Shown piece by piece: positions 12,981-25,100 of a stretch of DNA of 64,000 bases. The stretch covers positions 5,703,814-5,767,813 of the forward strand of contig NC_034420.1 in NCBI RefSeq assembly GCF_002078875.1, read 5' to 3'. A program made the position numbers and the translations under genes. Position 1 is the first letter of the stretch. Each line of letters starts with the position of its first letter. This stretch comes from Numida meleagris (Eukaryota > Chordata > Aves > Galliformes > Numididae). The notes under the pieces were generated by a model. The model saw only the letters and a program-made list of their open reading frames with translations. It was not told where the DNA came from and ran no database searches.

Positions 12981-15900
12981 CATCATACACAACACCTTTT
13001 GATCAGATCATTACTTCCAAACCCACAGACTGGTTTTACCATCATGGTGGCTTTCTTTAATATTGCTTGTTGGCAATTTATGTACTATTTGTGAACATTT
13101 CCAGAAAATGCACATTTCAGAAGGTGCTGAGAATAAAGTCCATCCAAAATGAAAGAAAAATTCAGATGAAAACAAAGCAAGAAATTAAAGAGAAAAATTA
13201 TATATCATTAGAGATGGAGACAAAACATTGCATTCCTTTTCTGTCTCTTCCAGTAACCATGATGCTTACAATTTATTGGTGTTTAAAACGTCTGTCTGTC
13301 TAGGAGAGCTAGAATGCACCGTTTCATCCAGCAGCCAAGCATAAGGAACATTTTCAGAGATACCAATGGACTCAAAAAGTAAATTATGCCTGCTATCTTG
13401 ATAAGATAATGATAACAGAAATAATACTCAGCGTGGCATCTGTCTGGAAACAAACACATAACCTTTGCAATAGGAGTACTCTGAAGCTGGTTGAACTGGT
13501 CAATATGTTGAATCCTAATAAAAAGACAGTTGGCCAATGTATTCAAAAAACCCTTGTAAAATAGCTTTGATCAGCAGATTACAAAACCTTTGAAATGCAT
13601 TAAGAAAAATAAAACAAATATGTAATTACAAATGGCTTAATCTTCCATTGCTGAATGTTAACATTTGCTCTGTCACCAAAAAGATGGAAGATAAAGGACG
13701 TTTGAGGAATTTTAGGAAATGCTCTAATTCAATAAATCAGCTTCCCAAGGGATGAAAACATTACACTGATGGTGGAAAAAATAAAACCATTCAATAAATT
13801 TGGACTAATCTAAAAGCTGAACTTAAAGATATCTATTGTAGATCAGGTAAATTTTTGGAAAAAATGAAAGTATACCAGTATTAAAGTTAAGCTGTATTTA
13901 CTAACAGCTGACCCAAGCCCCTAGCTATGAAAGATAACAAAGGTCAACTTTAAGAACAGGTTATAATAAACAAAAATAAAGAACATTCAGTATCTTTTCT
14001 TACTGCCTGTAAGTTTGCATTACAAACATATTCTGCGTATGAATAAAGCATGGAAAATCATGTAAGACATTTTTACAACTCCGAGGTGTTGTTATATTTG
14101 CTGGAAAATTGGAACTATGCCATCTTTTTCCCTAGCAGTGACTCAGGATGCCTCCAGTTCTCCCTGTTAAATATAAGGCACACTGCTAAGTCCTGGAAAA
14201 CACACTGAAAATTGAACCCCATCTCATCAATTAAACTGCGCTATGCTTTTTCACATACTACAGATGTTAGATGGATCTGTGCATGTGCACATGTGAAAAG
14301 TTGCATGGGTTAAAGAATGCGTAATAAAAAAGTAATAAATATGCAATGTGAAAAATTGCACCATTAATTTCAGTATGAGCACCTGCAATGCACCACAGTA
14401 GATTGTTTGTGTGGGAACAGTAACAATACTTTAAACACCGAGTTTCTGGGACTTTGCTTCCACAAGGCTTGGCCATTAAGCCAGATGGCTGAAGTGAAGC
14501 ACTGAATTTTGAAAAAAGTGACAATAGTATAGTAGAAAACTCTTTACTACATTTCTATTACTACACAATTCTTCGTGAACAAAGGAACTTAAACATGGCA
14601 CCAGCTTTTCTCTTTTTCATTATCAACATGTTCTAATTTTATTTAGTGATGACCTCTATAGAGATTGCAAAGCAATTATAGAAAGACTAGAGATCTGCTT
14701 AAACAGCAAAAATGTTTCATGAAAGGTGATTTCCACTTGAACAACTTTATGCTACTGATATTTATGGAGAAATATTCCACACATTTCCATTTGTATGCCT
14801 AACAGAAATCAGTTCTTGAGTACTGAAAGTCAGTCCTTTTGCATTTCAAAGATTGGCAACTTCTCTGGATTTACCCAGAAAAGGAATATTTATTTCCTCT
14901 CAATGCAAGATTATCCCTCAATTACGCAGAAATTTATATGACATTACTATGTCACATATTCTGTAGGTTTAGGAGCCATATAACAAATTAGATATTGACA
15001 CAGTCACAGGTAATCCACAATCTTTTTGTGATGACAATTTAAATACAACATCATTAGCTGTTCCTTCAGCTGTTATTTGTTGTCAGTGTCTACTTCTGCC
15101 TATAGGACTACCTCACCACTGGCTTTCTTCAGCTGCTATGTAATGATCCCACTGGCTTTCCGTATGCACTAGACATAGACGAGGCTTCAGAAAAGGCAGT
15201 TTGGCATACCAGTTATTATCAGGACCTATCAAAACTGAATAAATATAGCCAAAAGAAATAACAAAAAAAGAATTTTAGTTTAAAACTTCAAATGAATTAG
15301 CTGTGTTTGAATTAAATATCTGAACAGTCCATTTATAATCACTTCTCATGAGCATTCAGTTTACAGGCACAGATGTTCAGGGAAAATACATTTTCATCTC
15401 AGGAAGAGAGAATTTAAATTTATCTTTCTGTGAACATTCATACCAGTCAGGGAACAAGAAAAACACCAATCTAATTATATGACTAGTAATTTTTAAAATT
15501 TGTATAGATGTGTATTTGAATTTCAGATGCCAGTCTAAAAAAAATGTGCCTCTGAGCTTTAAGGAACATTCAAGAAAAAGGTGACATGTTCATAGGACCT
15601 AAGGTAATGGCAAAACCAAGCCTCACATGATTTGCTCCAAACAAATTATTAAAAATCTGAAAAATGTGTTTAGAAAAGACTGCCCTTAATATTGTGATCT
15701 AGTGACAATTCAATACACGTTATTCTTTGGTAACCTTTCTATAAAAAGCAGCGATTCAAATATCAATGAATGAAAATTACTACATTTGAATGAAAATTAA
15801 AAATTGGAACCACGGGAAATACACGTTCCACAAATATTCTTCAGGTTGAAATGATTCAGAGGCTGTGAACTTCTAGTCTAACAAATCTCACCGAAATCTT

Positions 15901-17827
15901 GTAGGTGACAACCAATGCATTTCAACAAAGAGTTTCATAGAGAATTATCCTTTTCAGGGTAGCTCCCCTGTTCTCTTGTTCTCAGCAGGCTGAGGTTACG
16001 GGCATCTGCAGTTTAACTGTGCTGTTTCAAAACTGCTACCACTTTCTATTTCTCCACTGGGAGTGAAGCCACACTACTCTGAGACCATTGTCTTCCACAC
16101 GTACTGTCAGACTTAAATCTGTAGGACACACTGGAGTCATTTTAGATAAATGTCAAAAAGAGACAGAAGGCATTAAAGCAGAAAGAAAACAGCAGTATTT
16201 CTTTACAGAAAATGATTTTCTACAACAGAGGACAAATACTTATTTCAAGTGTAAACAAATCTGAAAATATTTTTTAAAGCTCACCATAAAAAGTAGAACG
16301 TAATGAATTGTTGGAAAAACATATTACAATGGAAACCAGGGGAAAAAATAAAGAAGAATATTTCTAAGATAAGTAATTTAGCTTTTCTCTCAGAGTCTTA
16401 CTTCGAATGCAAAGCCACCCTAGCAATAGTCCGTTCACGTGCCTCTTCTTTCATTTCTATAAACAGTCATGACATTAATACATGAGGGTATTGCTATGCC
16501 TAAATTTTGTAAAGTATTTTTTTATATTCAGATTGGGAGTTCCAGAAATTGAAAAAACACTGTTATTACATTTCCTTGTCTTTGCAAAAGATTAACATGC
16601 ATTATCATGTAATACAGATCATTACATTAATTAGATGGAGACTTGATTCTGATCAAAGCTAAATTTAACCACAGTCTTTCATACACTCAACATCTTCTGA
16701 CAACTTACTTCCAATGTATATGACAATATTCCTATGAATTTATAAGTGAGACAATTCTTACATTGATAAGCAAGTGTAGAGAATAACGTTCTCAAATACT
16801 GCAACTGATTTAAATCAATATAATTACTGGAACTATGCAAATGTTAGTTCCAGGTATCATACTATGTTTATAAAGTAGTTCACCAACAAAGGACTTGGAG
16901 TAATGATAGGGCCATATATGCTTGGTCAAAGACTAAGAAATTAGAGGCATCAAGTAGAAAATTAACACAGTTATTTTCCAGTCTCCTTTTGTTGGTTTGC
17001 AGTGATCAAGGTTACTTGAGCAATCAGATAATGTGCTCCTCCCTAAAAAATAAACAAGATATTTCTTGAAACGAGCACGCTACTAAGGGAAGCCAATCAT
17101 TGTATTCTTAATTGCATAAGGAATAATGTAGGCATATTATTCTAAATGGCCACACCCCTCAATTAATCAGACCAAAATAACTTGGTGAAATAAGTCGTCT
17201 TCATTTTCTGCTGCCTATGGCTCATTTTTGGCATTCAAACCCAGAGTTACATACAATAATTCAACGCTCAAAAAAAAACTGGGACATGATTTAAAGTTTA
17301 AGATATGAATAGGAAAAAATGCACAGGATTTTGTTGCTTTAGTTCTTTCCAGAATGCTGCTATTTAATTTTATGCAAAGGAGGCATAAAACACTGGTCTT
17401 AATTAGTTCTTGATACAGCTTATCTGCTTTTATGAGGGTTTGTCAGCACAGCATGAATCAGAATCATAGGATATCACTACTTAGCTTGAATTTATGCATG
17501 ATTTGTCTTTAAAAACAGATTGGTTTGAATTGTTGGATCGCAGAGTAATTGCAGACACTATTGACTTTATCGATATAACAGGTCAAATGTGATTGGGATA
17601 CTCCCTTTTCAAGTGCAGTATTTATCTTCAGGATGACAAAGCTCTGCATGCATTTAAGATCATAAATGGCATGCATTTTCAGGGATTTATGTTAGTAAGT
17701 TTGGAAGTAATTTATCAGTTGAAAAAAAGAAATGGCAATCAACTACAAATGAGAAAAAAATTCCAAATGAGTTTCCATAGCTATATTATTTTGTGGATTA
17801 TAGATACTGCTGGCAGTAATCTCAAAC

Positions 17828-17960
17828 TCTCAAAGTGCTTCTTAAAAGCACTGATTAACTCTCACAACACCCTTGTGGAGAGGGTAAATATTATCAAAAC
17901 ATTTTACTGGTGAGGCTGCTGTTGTACCAAAAGGCAAACTTGTCTCCACTAGCATCATGT
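17828..17960 (-). mobile_element. ancient MIR-type SINE relic, minus strand
   Basis: On the plus strand the order is CAAAGTGCTT, ATTAACTCTCACAACACC, TTGTGGAGAGGGTAAATATT, ATTTTACTGGTGAGG, then a degenerate AAGGCAAACTTGTC. This is the antisense order of the MIR 3' half and core: an AAAGCGCTTT-like block, TTAATCCTCACAACA, GGTAAATATTATTATC, CATTTTACAGATGAGG and the antisense of GACTTGCCCAAGG. Several blocks occurring in the right order with roughly right spacing make chance unlikely. MIRs are mammalian-to-amniote ancient SINEs, with a tRNA-derived head that is not preserved here. The copy is heavily diverged and its right end is uncertain. Confidence 0.75.
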
Positions 17961-20900
17961 GCTGCTTGATAATGCAAGAGCTTATGCAACTCTTCAGGTA
18001 AATATTTCATACTTAACAAGTAAGAAAACAAATACTTTACCTAAAACATTAAAACAGTGTCAGTGAAGAAGGGATGATACATATCCCTGGCCATGGTAGG
18101 AAGAAATTCTTAAGGTGATGGATTTGTTTCAAAGCCAAAGGATCCTACATAGCATTGGAACTGAAGATTTTGCAATTACTCTGAGCAAAATGCAATGGTT
18201 TCTAAGTAGTTGCACACAAATTTGAGCCATTTTGAATTTACATACATATCAGAAAACAACAGGAAGAGACATCAGTTTTAGAAATGATAATTAAAAGAAA
18301 TTTTCTCCCGTTCTCTAATGGAATAAATGAACTTGTGCCACTTCCCTGCAGGTAGGGGTACCACATATGGCAAATGCTCACTTGGGATGGCCCTACTTCT
18401 TATATTAGTGTTCACACCGCCCACAGACCTTTGCATAGGATGCTCTGCTAAGGGGTACTCTAAGTTGAGGATGAAGAAGAGGCTAAAGAGTTTCATATGA
18501 TCTGTACCTGCCTGATTTAGGAGGGTTATTATTCCTTGGCCATGAACCAGCACTCGGCCAGGAAGGTTCCGTGCTGCCAAGTATCTGCTGTTCTGCTGGG
18601 AGGGAGGAGAGTGATGAGCTAACGCACTCTGCCAATAGAGCACCACCAGCCTGGGCCCGGGGACAGGCTTCAGCATCACAGCATTAGCTTGGGCATTTTG
18701 CCCACTACTGCACAAGGCTGACAGGATCTGTCTAGGATCAGAAAATATTTTACTTGTTAAATTTACACCCCATTTAAATAAAGCAAAAGAAAAAGAGCTT
18801 TCCATTTATATTTCCCCTGCAATGTTTTGCAAACTGTAGCCATGTGTATGCTTTTGGCATATTACAGTGCTGTGAAGCACTTCTTAGGGTTATAGTTTCT
18901 TCCCAGGGAATCCTAAAATATTTTACGTTCATGGGCATGATCAGTTCCCCACAGCTCCAGTGGGGGTTCTGCTTGAGAGGTTTTGAAGCTTTTAACAATA
19001 TTAGACTGTAACAGCACCCTGAGGAGTCTGTGACCATGCCAGCCAATATGGGGCACAACTAAGCACCACTCTTGTAAATGTGTCACAAGATCTTTTATCC
19101 ACAGACCAGACAGATTATTTGAGAGTGAGTCAAACCACTCACACACGTAACTACTGCTACACTCTCAACCCAAGCGATTCAGTTACAGCAGAGCATGAGC
19201 TCTGCCACGTGAGGAACAGAACCACTATGGTCTTGTTCAGACACAAAGCAATGGAGACATGAAATCTTTTAATGTGTTGCTGTTTTTGAAAAAAAGTAAA
19301 GTCAAATGTCCTAACATTTGACTGGAGTAAAAGTGGATAACTGCTGTGAGAGGACCACTTGTACCACATGAAGTGATTGAGACCAGCTGAAAACTTCAGG
19401 GAAGGTACACAGTGCATTTCTCAAATTATTATCTTAAGCTTGACTGTAGATATCTTATTTTAGACACCAAACATTAAAGTGTTTTTATTGACAATCTACA
19501 GTGCTGCATTATAATTATTTAGTTCTGCTCTGTGTTCTCAAGCATACTATGAGACTGCAAGGAAAAAGCAGAGTCAAGTAGAAACTGGATGCAGTTATGT
19601 AATTCTTATATATTAATAGTACATTGTGATCCTATTTTTTATGCAATTAAAGGTTGTATAAACATTGAAGTGCATGACAGATTAACTTAACTTGGATGAA
19701 CGACATCTATTTTCTAACTTAATACCAAAATACCAAATAATTTTCTTTAAATTTTATTTATGTGCATATAAAACGTGATACAGCAAGAAAGTCTAAGAGA
19801 TTAATTTGCTGAAAATGAAAAGATGTTTTTCTTTTAATTATGGAGGCTTTTTATTTTTATTTGCTACTGGAATGCTACATCGTGGTTTTCCTATTGCTAA
19901 TGCTACTACTTGCACTTTAGGTTTTTTTCTGTCTATCAACAAAATAGCTGGATTCGTAAAATGCTGACAAGTCAGAGAAATATTAATAGAACATGAACTG
20001 TAACAAGAACTCTCCCCTACTTTGGTTTAGAGCTCTATGAAAGATGAGGAAGAGAATATGAAGAGAATAACTCTGCTGAGTTTCTCAGTGCAGTTTTGCA
20101 ACAAACGCACCCGATGTGCTACAGCTTTGAGTAGAAGTTACACCAATTGTCACTGCCAGTTAGTGAAGACCACTGAATTTGGTACACCTACCATTTTCAA
20201 TCCTAACATAAAGGACTCTCACAACATTTACTGTAATCAGTTATGTGCTCACTGATGATCATGTTTTCAAACAGAAGACACTATTAAATGATTTTTCCCT
20301 ATCAGAAGCAAGCATCTTTGTGCAAGAGCTTTTTACTTTGGCAGGAAAGCTCAAGGTCATCTCTAATAGGAAAAAAATGGAGTAACTTGAAAGCTGAAGC
20401 CCAAGCATTTGCTTGTAAGAAGTACGGCCAATTGTCAACCTTGTACATTCAAGATAAGGTACAAATTTTGACAGCCCAAATCCTCCAATGTGCACATGAG
20501 CACATAAACTGGGAAAACTGGCCTTTCAGTTTGGAAGCTCAGACAGAGAACTGGCTTGCTTGGCACAGACATTCTGCAATTTCATGTAAAGAGTGTGTTT
20601 TGTTTGTCAGGGCACCGCTTTGTTCATACTGAAGAAATGTGGCAGAATTCACAATCTACTCTTCAATTTCTGAAATTAATGCTAATTTCAATAGAATGAT
20701 TGCCTAATAGAAAATAAACTAATATTTATAATAAAGTACTAGCCTACACTTCTGTAAAGTATATTGCTGTGCTCTGGGATGTGTATAGGAATTATCATTT
20801 CCCAGAGATACAGAGGTCCATATATTTCAAACCGATACAGGTGGGTTCATGGCTACTGATTCAGATTGATTGATTGCTTATCTCACTTGTACTATACTGC

Positions 20901-23900
20901 CTCACTTTTAAGTACCAGAGAGCAACCACATGAATCAAGGTACAATTCTGTCTTTTCTGGCTACTCTCTGAGTGGTTTGTATTTGATACTGGAATACAAT
21001 GTGGTTTGTGGCATCAGTGTTTCGTCACATTGGATGGTAAAGACTTTGGGCATGGAGTTTGTGACACAGCTCTAACTTGGCCGATACAACTATGTGAAAT
21101 CCTCACAAATCACTATATTCGTATATATCATGACCTGCAGGAAATACACACTTTTTTAGAACACATAAAATTGTCTAATAAACCTAAAGCAAAACAGCTT
21201 TCTAATTATATGAGTACATCTAGTTGAAGACTTTTCTATCTATTAACTATTTGTTAATGAACAATGTTCAAAATAGTTCCCCTCGAAAGAGAAAGAAAGC
21301 ACTAAGCTGAAGTTACCATTTAAAGGGGACGTTTTTTGTCAAAATATGAGAGGAAGGAAAAGTTCCAGTATGAGACGGATTTGACCACTGAGGCTTGGTG
21401 ATACAATGCATAATTTCATTTGTTCCATGATAAAGAAGGGATCTGACTATTTGTATTTCTAAAATAATAGGCTAAAATCTGTGTTTGGTGTAACCAACAA
21501 GAGTTTTTCCATCAGCTTACAAAAATCTAGATTCCACCAGCTGCCTCTACAACTAGTAACTGCAGCCTATGTAATGATCATCCTTTCTGAGCAAAAGTAT
21601 TTGAAGTACTTCAATTCATGGTATGCCAGCTTGTCACATACCTGCTATAGATGTAGAAAGCACATATATTATTTACATTTGTATCATTTAAATTGTGCAA
21701 ATACTGTTGCTGTCAAACCTTGTCTGCAGAATGAAATGTAGGGAGACAAATAATTCTGCCTTCTGTCCTACCTGAAAACAAACTGCAAGAAAATATTCAC
21801 TAAAAATTAAACTACATTATTAAAATATTTGACACGTGACTAAACTACTTGATTTAGTGTTAAAATAGGTAATGATGACTGACTGCTGACATGAGTGGCT
21901 TTTATTAACTGGTCTTTCTAGTGCTATCATATAATGTTCCTGCATTCTTGCAGTGAGCATACAGCAATTTAGTATCACGGCAACATTATCTCCATGTATT
22001 TCTGTTATGGTCCAAAGATTGGCCTTATTTGTTGTTAGTCTTTGACTTCATAAAATTCAGACAGGTGAAGTAACATATACAGAAAATTTTTCTTACGAAT
22101 GCTTATGTGAGAAGAGGAAAAGAAACCATAGGCCACATGATAGCTTTTTACTGCCAAGTACATTATAAGTGACCACCATATTCTACGCAACGGGATTCTC
22201 CTTGCAGCCAGAATCAAAATACCTTTGCATGGACACCACTGTGTGGTGAACTGGTGACAACAGCACTCTCCTATTCCTGTAATGATCAAGGCTCTTGTTA
22301 AAAGTTAGGTGTACCACCTACCCAAACTATTCAAAGGAATAGAGAAAAAAATTTTTTGTCCTTCTTGAAGAAGAAAATTACACAATAATTCAAATAAACG
22401 CATAAGTGCTATTTTACACATTCCTGTCCCTACAGACTATATAAAAAGTGCATATTAACATACTGGAGTCTACAGTGTACTTTTATTCCTCCTGTGAAAT
22501 ACGTAAAATTTCCATTACTCTTTGTATATTTATAGTTGTCTACAACTCTTCCACTTTGTTTTTAAATGGTTTACTCACAGCACTAGAAGTTAGACCACCT
22601 GGCTACAGCTCCTCATACAACAAACTCCCTCTTCAACTTCAAACATTCGGTTCTTTGCGTTCCAGGCTTCTTCTAATTTAGATTCCTTTTTGTCTGCTTC
22701 ATCTACTGTGATTACAAATGAGTATTTAGTACAATAGTCATGATTCTGCTCTTACGAATGGCCTGAGATAAAAGATTATAGAAATAGACTGTATGTGATG
22801 TTCCCCATAGGAAGCCTCCTGAGAGAAGTTCTTTTCTCATGCATGTAGAGCCTAACCTTAACTGTTTTCCATAGCCTGTGCCAGATATTTCTGTGCTCTG
22901 ATTCCTGGCATCCAATTTAGATATCTGTTACATCATATTACCTTCTTCTGTAAGCTGAAGAACATCACAGGTGAAAGGTGTCATTTGGTAACACATACAG
23001 GACTTAAGCTAAGAGTTCTGTAAAAGATCACTTCTGATCAACGTGTACAGAGTAAACTGGTTTCAAGCACAAAGGAAGCCTGTATCTGAGGAAATTTAGA
23101 AATTAATTTGTAGCATGTCACATCACCTAATTTCATAATGCTACTAAAGTGAAAACTGAAAACCAGGTATAGGTACATATTATCAAATTGGTTGAGAAAA
23201 AAAATAACTAACACACTTATTTTTAGAGTAAGGGTGTTTTGCTGCTGGGAGTCATCCCTTATCATTGCTAGATTATCCTTGAATAAACTCCATCTAAACA
23301 TATCATTAATACTGATGCAGCTTAGGTCCTCTGGATTTTTCTTTCAACATACAGTGAGTTTCTTCCTAGAATATAGCATGAAGAAAAATGAAAGCTTCGT
23401 GCAATATAATAAACATTTTCATAGAAGTCTATGTAGTATTTCTGCTTTACATCATGTTTCATTTATCAACATGAATTAGGCTTTGGAAAGAGAAGAAAAT
23501 GCAGCTTTGCAGTTCAGTACCTTTTCTAGTCCTTTCTTGCAATAACAAAATTGCTTAATGTCATTTCAAGTTCATCCTCTTCCATACACACATGTATGCA
23601 GAGCTATGGGTAATTCACTTACATAGTTCAACATCTCCTTTGTCACAGATCGTAAATGTACAGATTTTTCCCTCAAGGAAAGAAAGTCTTTTATAAAATA
23701 ATTGTATATTCTGCTCATTTTTTTCCTTCACTGATGCTCTTATATTGTTATTATACCCTGACAGGATGGTAATTAGCATTCAGGCTACATCTGACACAAA
23801 CAGTTCTCAATCCTCCTTAAAAATCCCCTAGGACACACATGATAAGTAAAACAATGTGAGCTGGTAAAGGGGGAAAAGTTCTAAGAAAAAATTTTTAAAA

Positions 23901-25100
23901 GAATGAACAAATGAAAAACCATGAGACAATGAATAACCACAGACTGCTTTTGTCATGCAGCCAATGCACGGCCCTTGTTCGGTGAACTGCATGGAGCTAA
24001 TCCTACTGCGTGGAATACGTTTCAGAATGGTACAGCTGTCTTCCTGTGGTTCTCCTTTGCTTTTCCTGCAGAAAGATCTTTATCTTCTTCCCTTTCTCAC
24101 CTTTCTCCCTATCTTCTAAGGCAGCCATTACAGCTGGGTTTCCCTCTTTTTACTCACAAAGACTGCACCTTCTCTTTTCTCAGGTATCTCCTTGGAATTT
24201 CCTCTTTTGGGTCAATCATTATTTCTTGAACATTTTCTCAATTGATAGTTAAGGTATCAAACTGTTCTGAACTATTCTAGGTACATTTTATCACTTTTGA
24301 TAAGTTGATAGTGTTTCCCTGGAGCTACGTGCACATACTAGCATTCCTCCACATCCAATGACAGTGCTATCACTGGAAAGAGAATTTTCCTGGCGGTTCA
24401 GTGACCACTGTGATCACAGATTAGGTCTAACTTAGAAATCACATAGAACTAGCACCATCAAATATTTTGTTTTTGCTGAAACACTAACCTTGTACACCAC
24501 TGTGTTTCCATGGAAGTGGGGCAGGTTGTGCTGACCACTGATTCATGCAGCACTCACCCTCACATCAGCTGAACATGAGGCAGTTTTCTGCCTTTGTATA
24601 TACATAACAACAGAAGGGACAGAGCAGTAACTTGTATTGAAATTGGTGCTTGGATATTATGCCAGCATCCTAAAGTTACTATGGAAATGACATTTAAAAG
24701 TGGCTTTCACCTTGATACCAAATTAGTGTGATAAAACTGCTAACTCAAAGACATCACAAGTTCCATGGCTCTCACAAAAGTCATGCAACAAGATAGAGTC
24801 AGTCATCTCAGGAAGGTCTGTGGCTTGACCTAAACCCACAATACTACAATTCCTAATTTTGTGATGCAAGAAAGCCTGTACCCTAATGCCAGCACAGAAA
24901 ATTGGACCTACTGCATATAGTCAAAAGCATCACAAAAACTTTTGTTTTGGTATCAGGCCAGAAATTTAATGATTCTGAAAACTGACCTGAAACATATCTA
25001 CTGGCAAAAGACTATCAAACAGGAGACGTTTCCTCTGTATCATCACCAGCTATTGCTGTGTAGCTATGAAATCAATGACAACAGAAGAAACTAAGAATAT
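17961..25100. other. noncoding DNA with one longer open frame
   Basis: Mostly unique AT-rich sequence. A locally GC-richer block spans about 18340-18730 and carries the 175-codon minus-strand frame listed separately. Other frames of 70-114 codons (for example 20288-20632 plus, 114 codons) show no family resemblance. No RNA gene or repeat family is recognised. Confidence 0.6.
18278..18805 (-). other. longest open reading frame (175 codons), function unknown, probably not a gene
   Basis: This is the longest ATG-initiated frame in the window. I recognise no domain. The predicted protein has a mixed composition with a short hydrophobic stretch around residues 107-117 (FSLFFILNL), no signal peptide, and no zinc finger, kinase, homeobox or retroviral motif. 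The frame lies in a patch richer in G and C than its surroundings, which lowers stop density and makes a chance frame of this length more likely. Nothing upstream on the minus strand looks like a promoter, and I cannot identify flanking splice sites with confidence. It may be spurious, an exon of an unrecognised lineage-specific transcript, or the degraded interior of an old repeat. Confidence 0.2.

Larger units (their letters stand above)
12146..17827. other. noncoding DNA, no gene recognised
   Basis: AT-rich unique sequence with a CA-rich stretch (12834-12852) and the T28 run listed separately. No exon or RNA gene is recognised. Frames such as 17593-17913 plus (106 codons) have no recognisable domain, and that one runs into the MIR relic that follows. 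Confidence 0.65.

Noticed and set aside
17457..17480. GAATCATAGGAT resembling the antisense CR1 tail
   Set aside because: No CR1 body adjacent; short chance match.
20288..20632. 114-codon plus-strand frame overlapping a 78-codon minus-strand frame
   Set aside because: No domain, and overlapping frames on both strands suggest a chance lack of stops.
20740..20830. Possible MIR antisense match around AATTATCATTTCCCAGAG
   Set aside because: Only one weak block matches and the flanking blocks do not follow MIR order.
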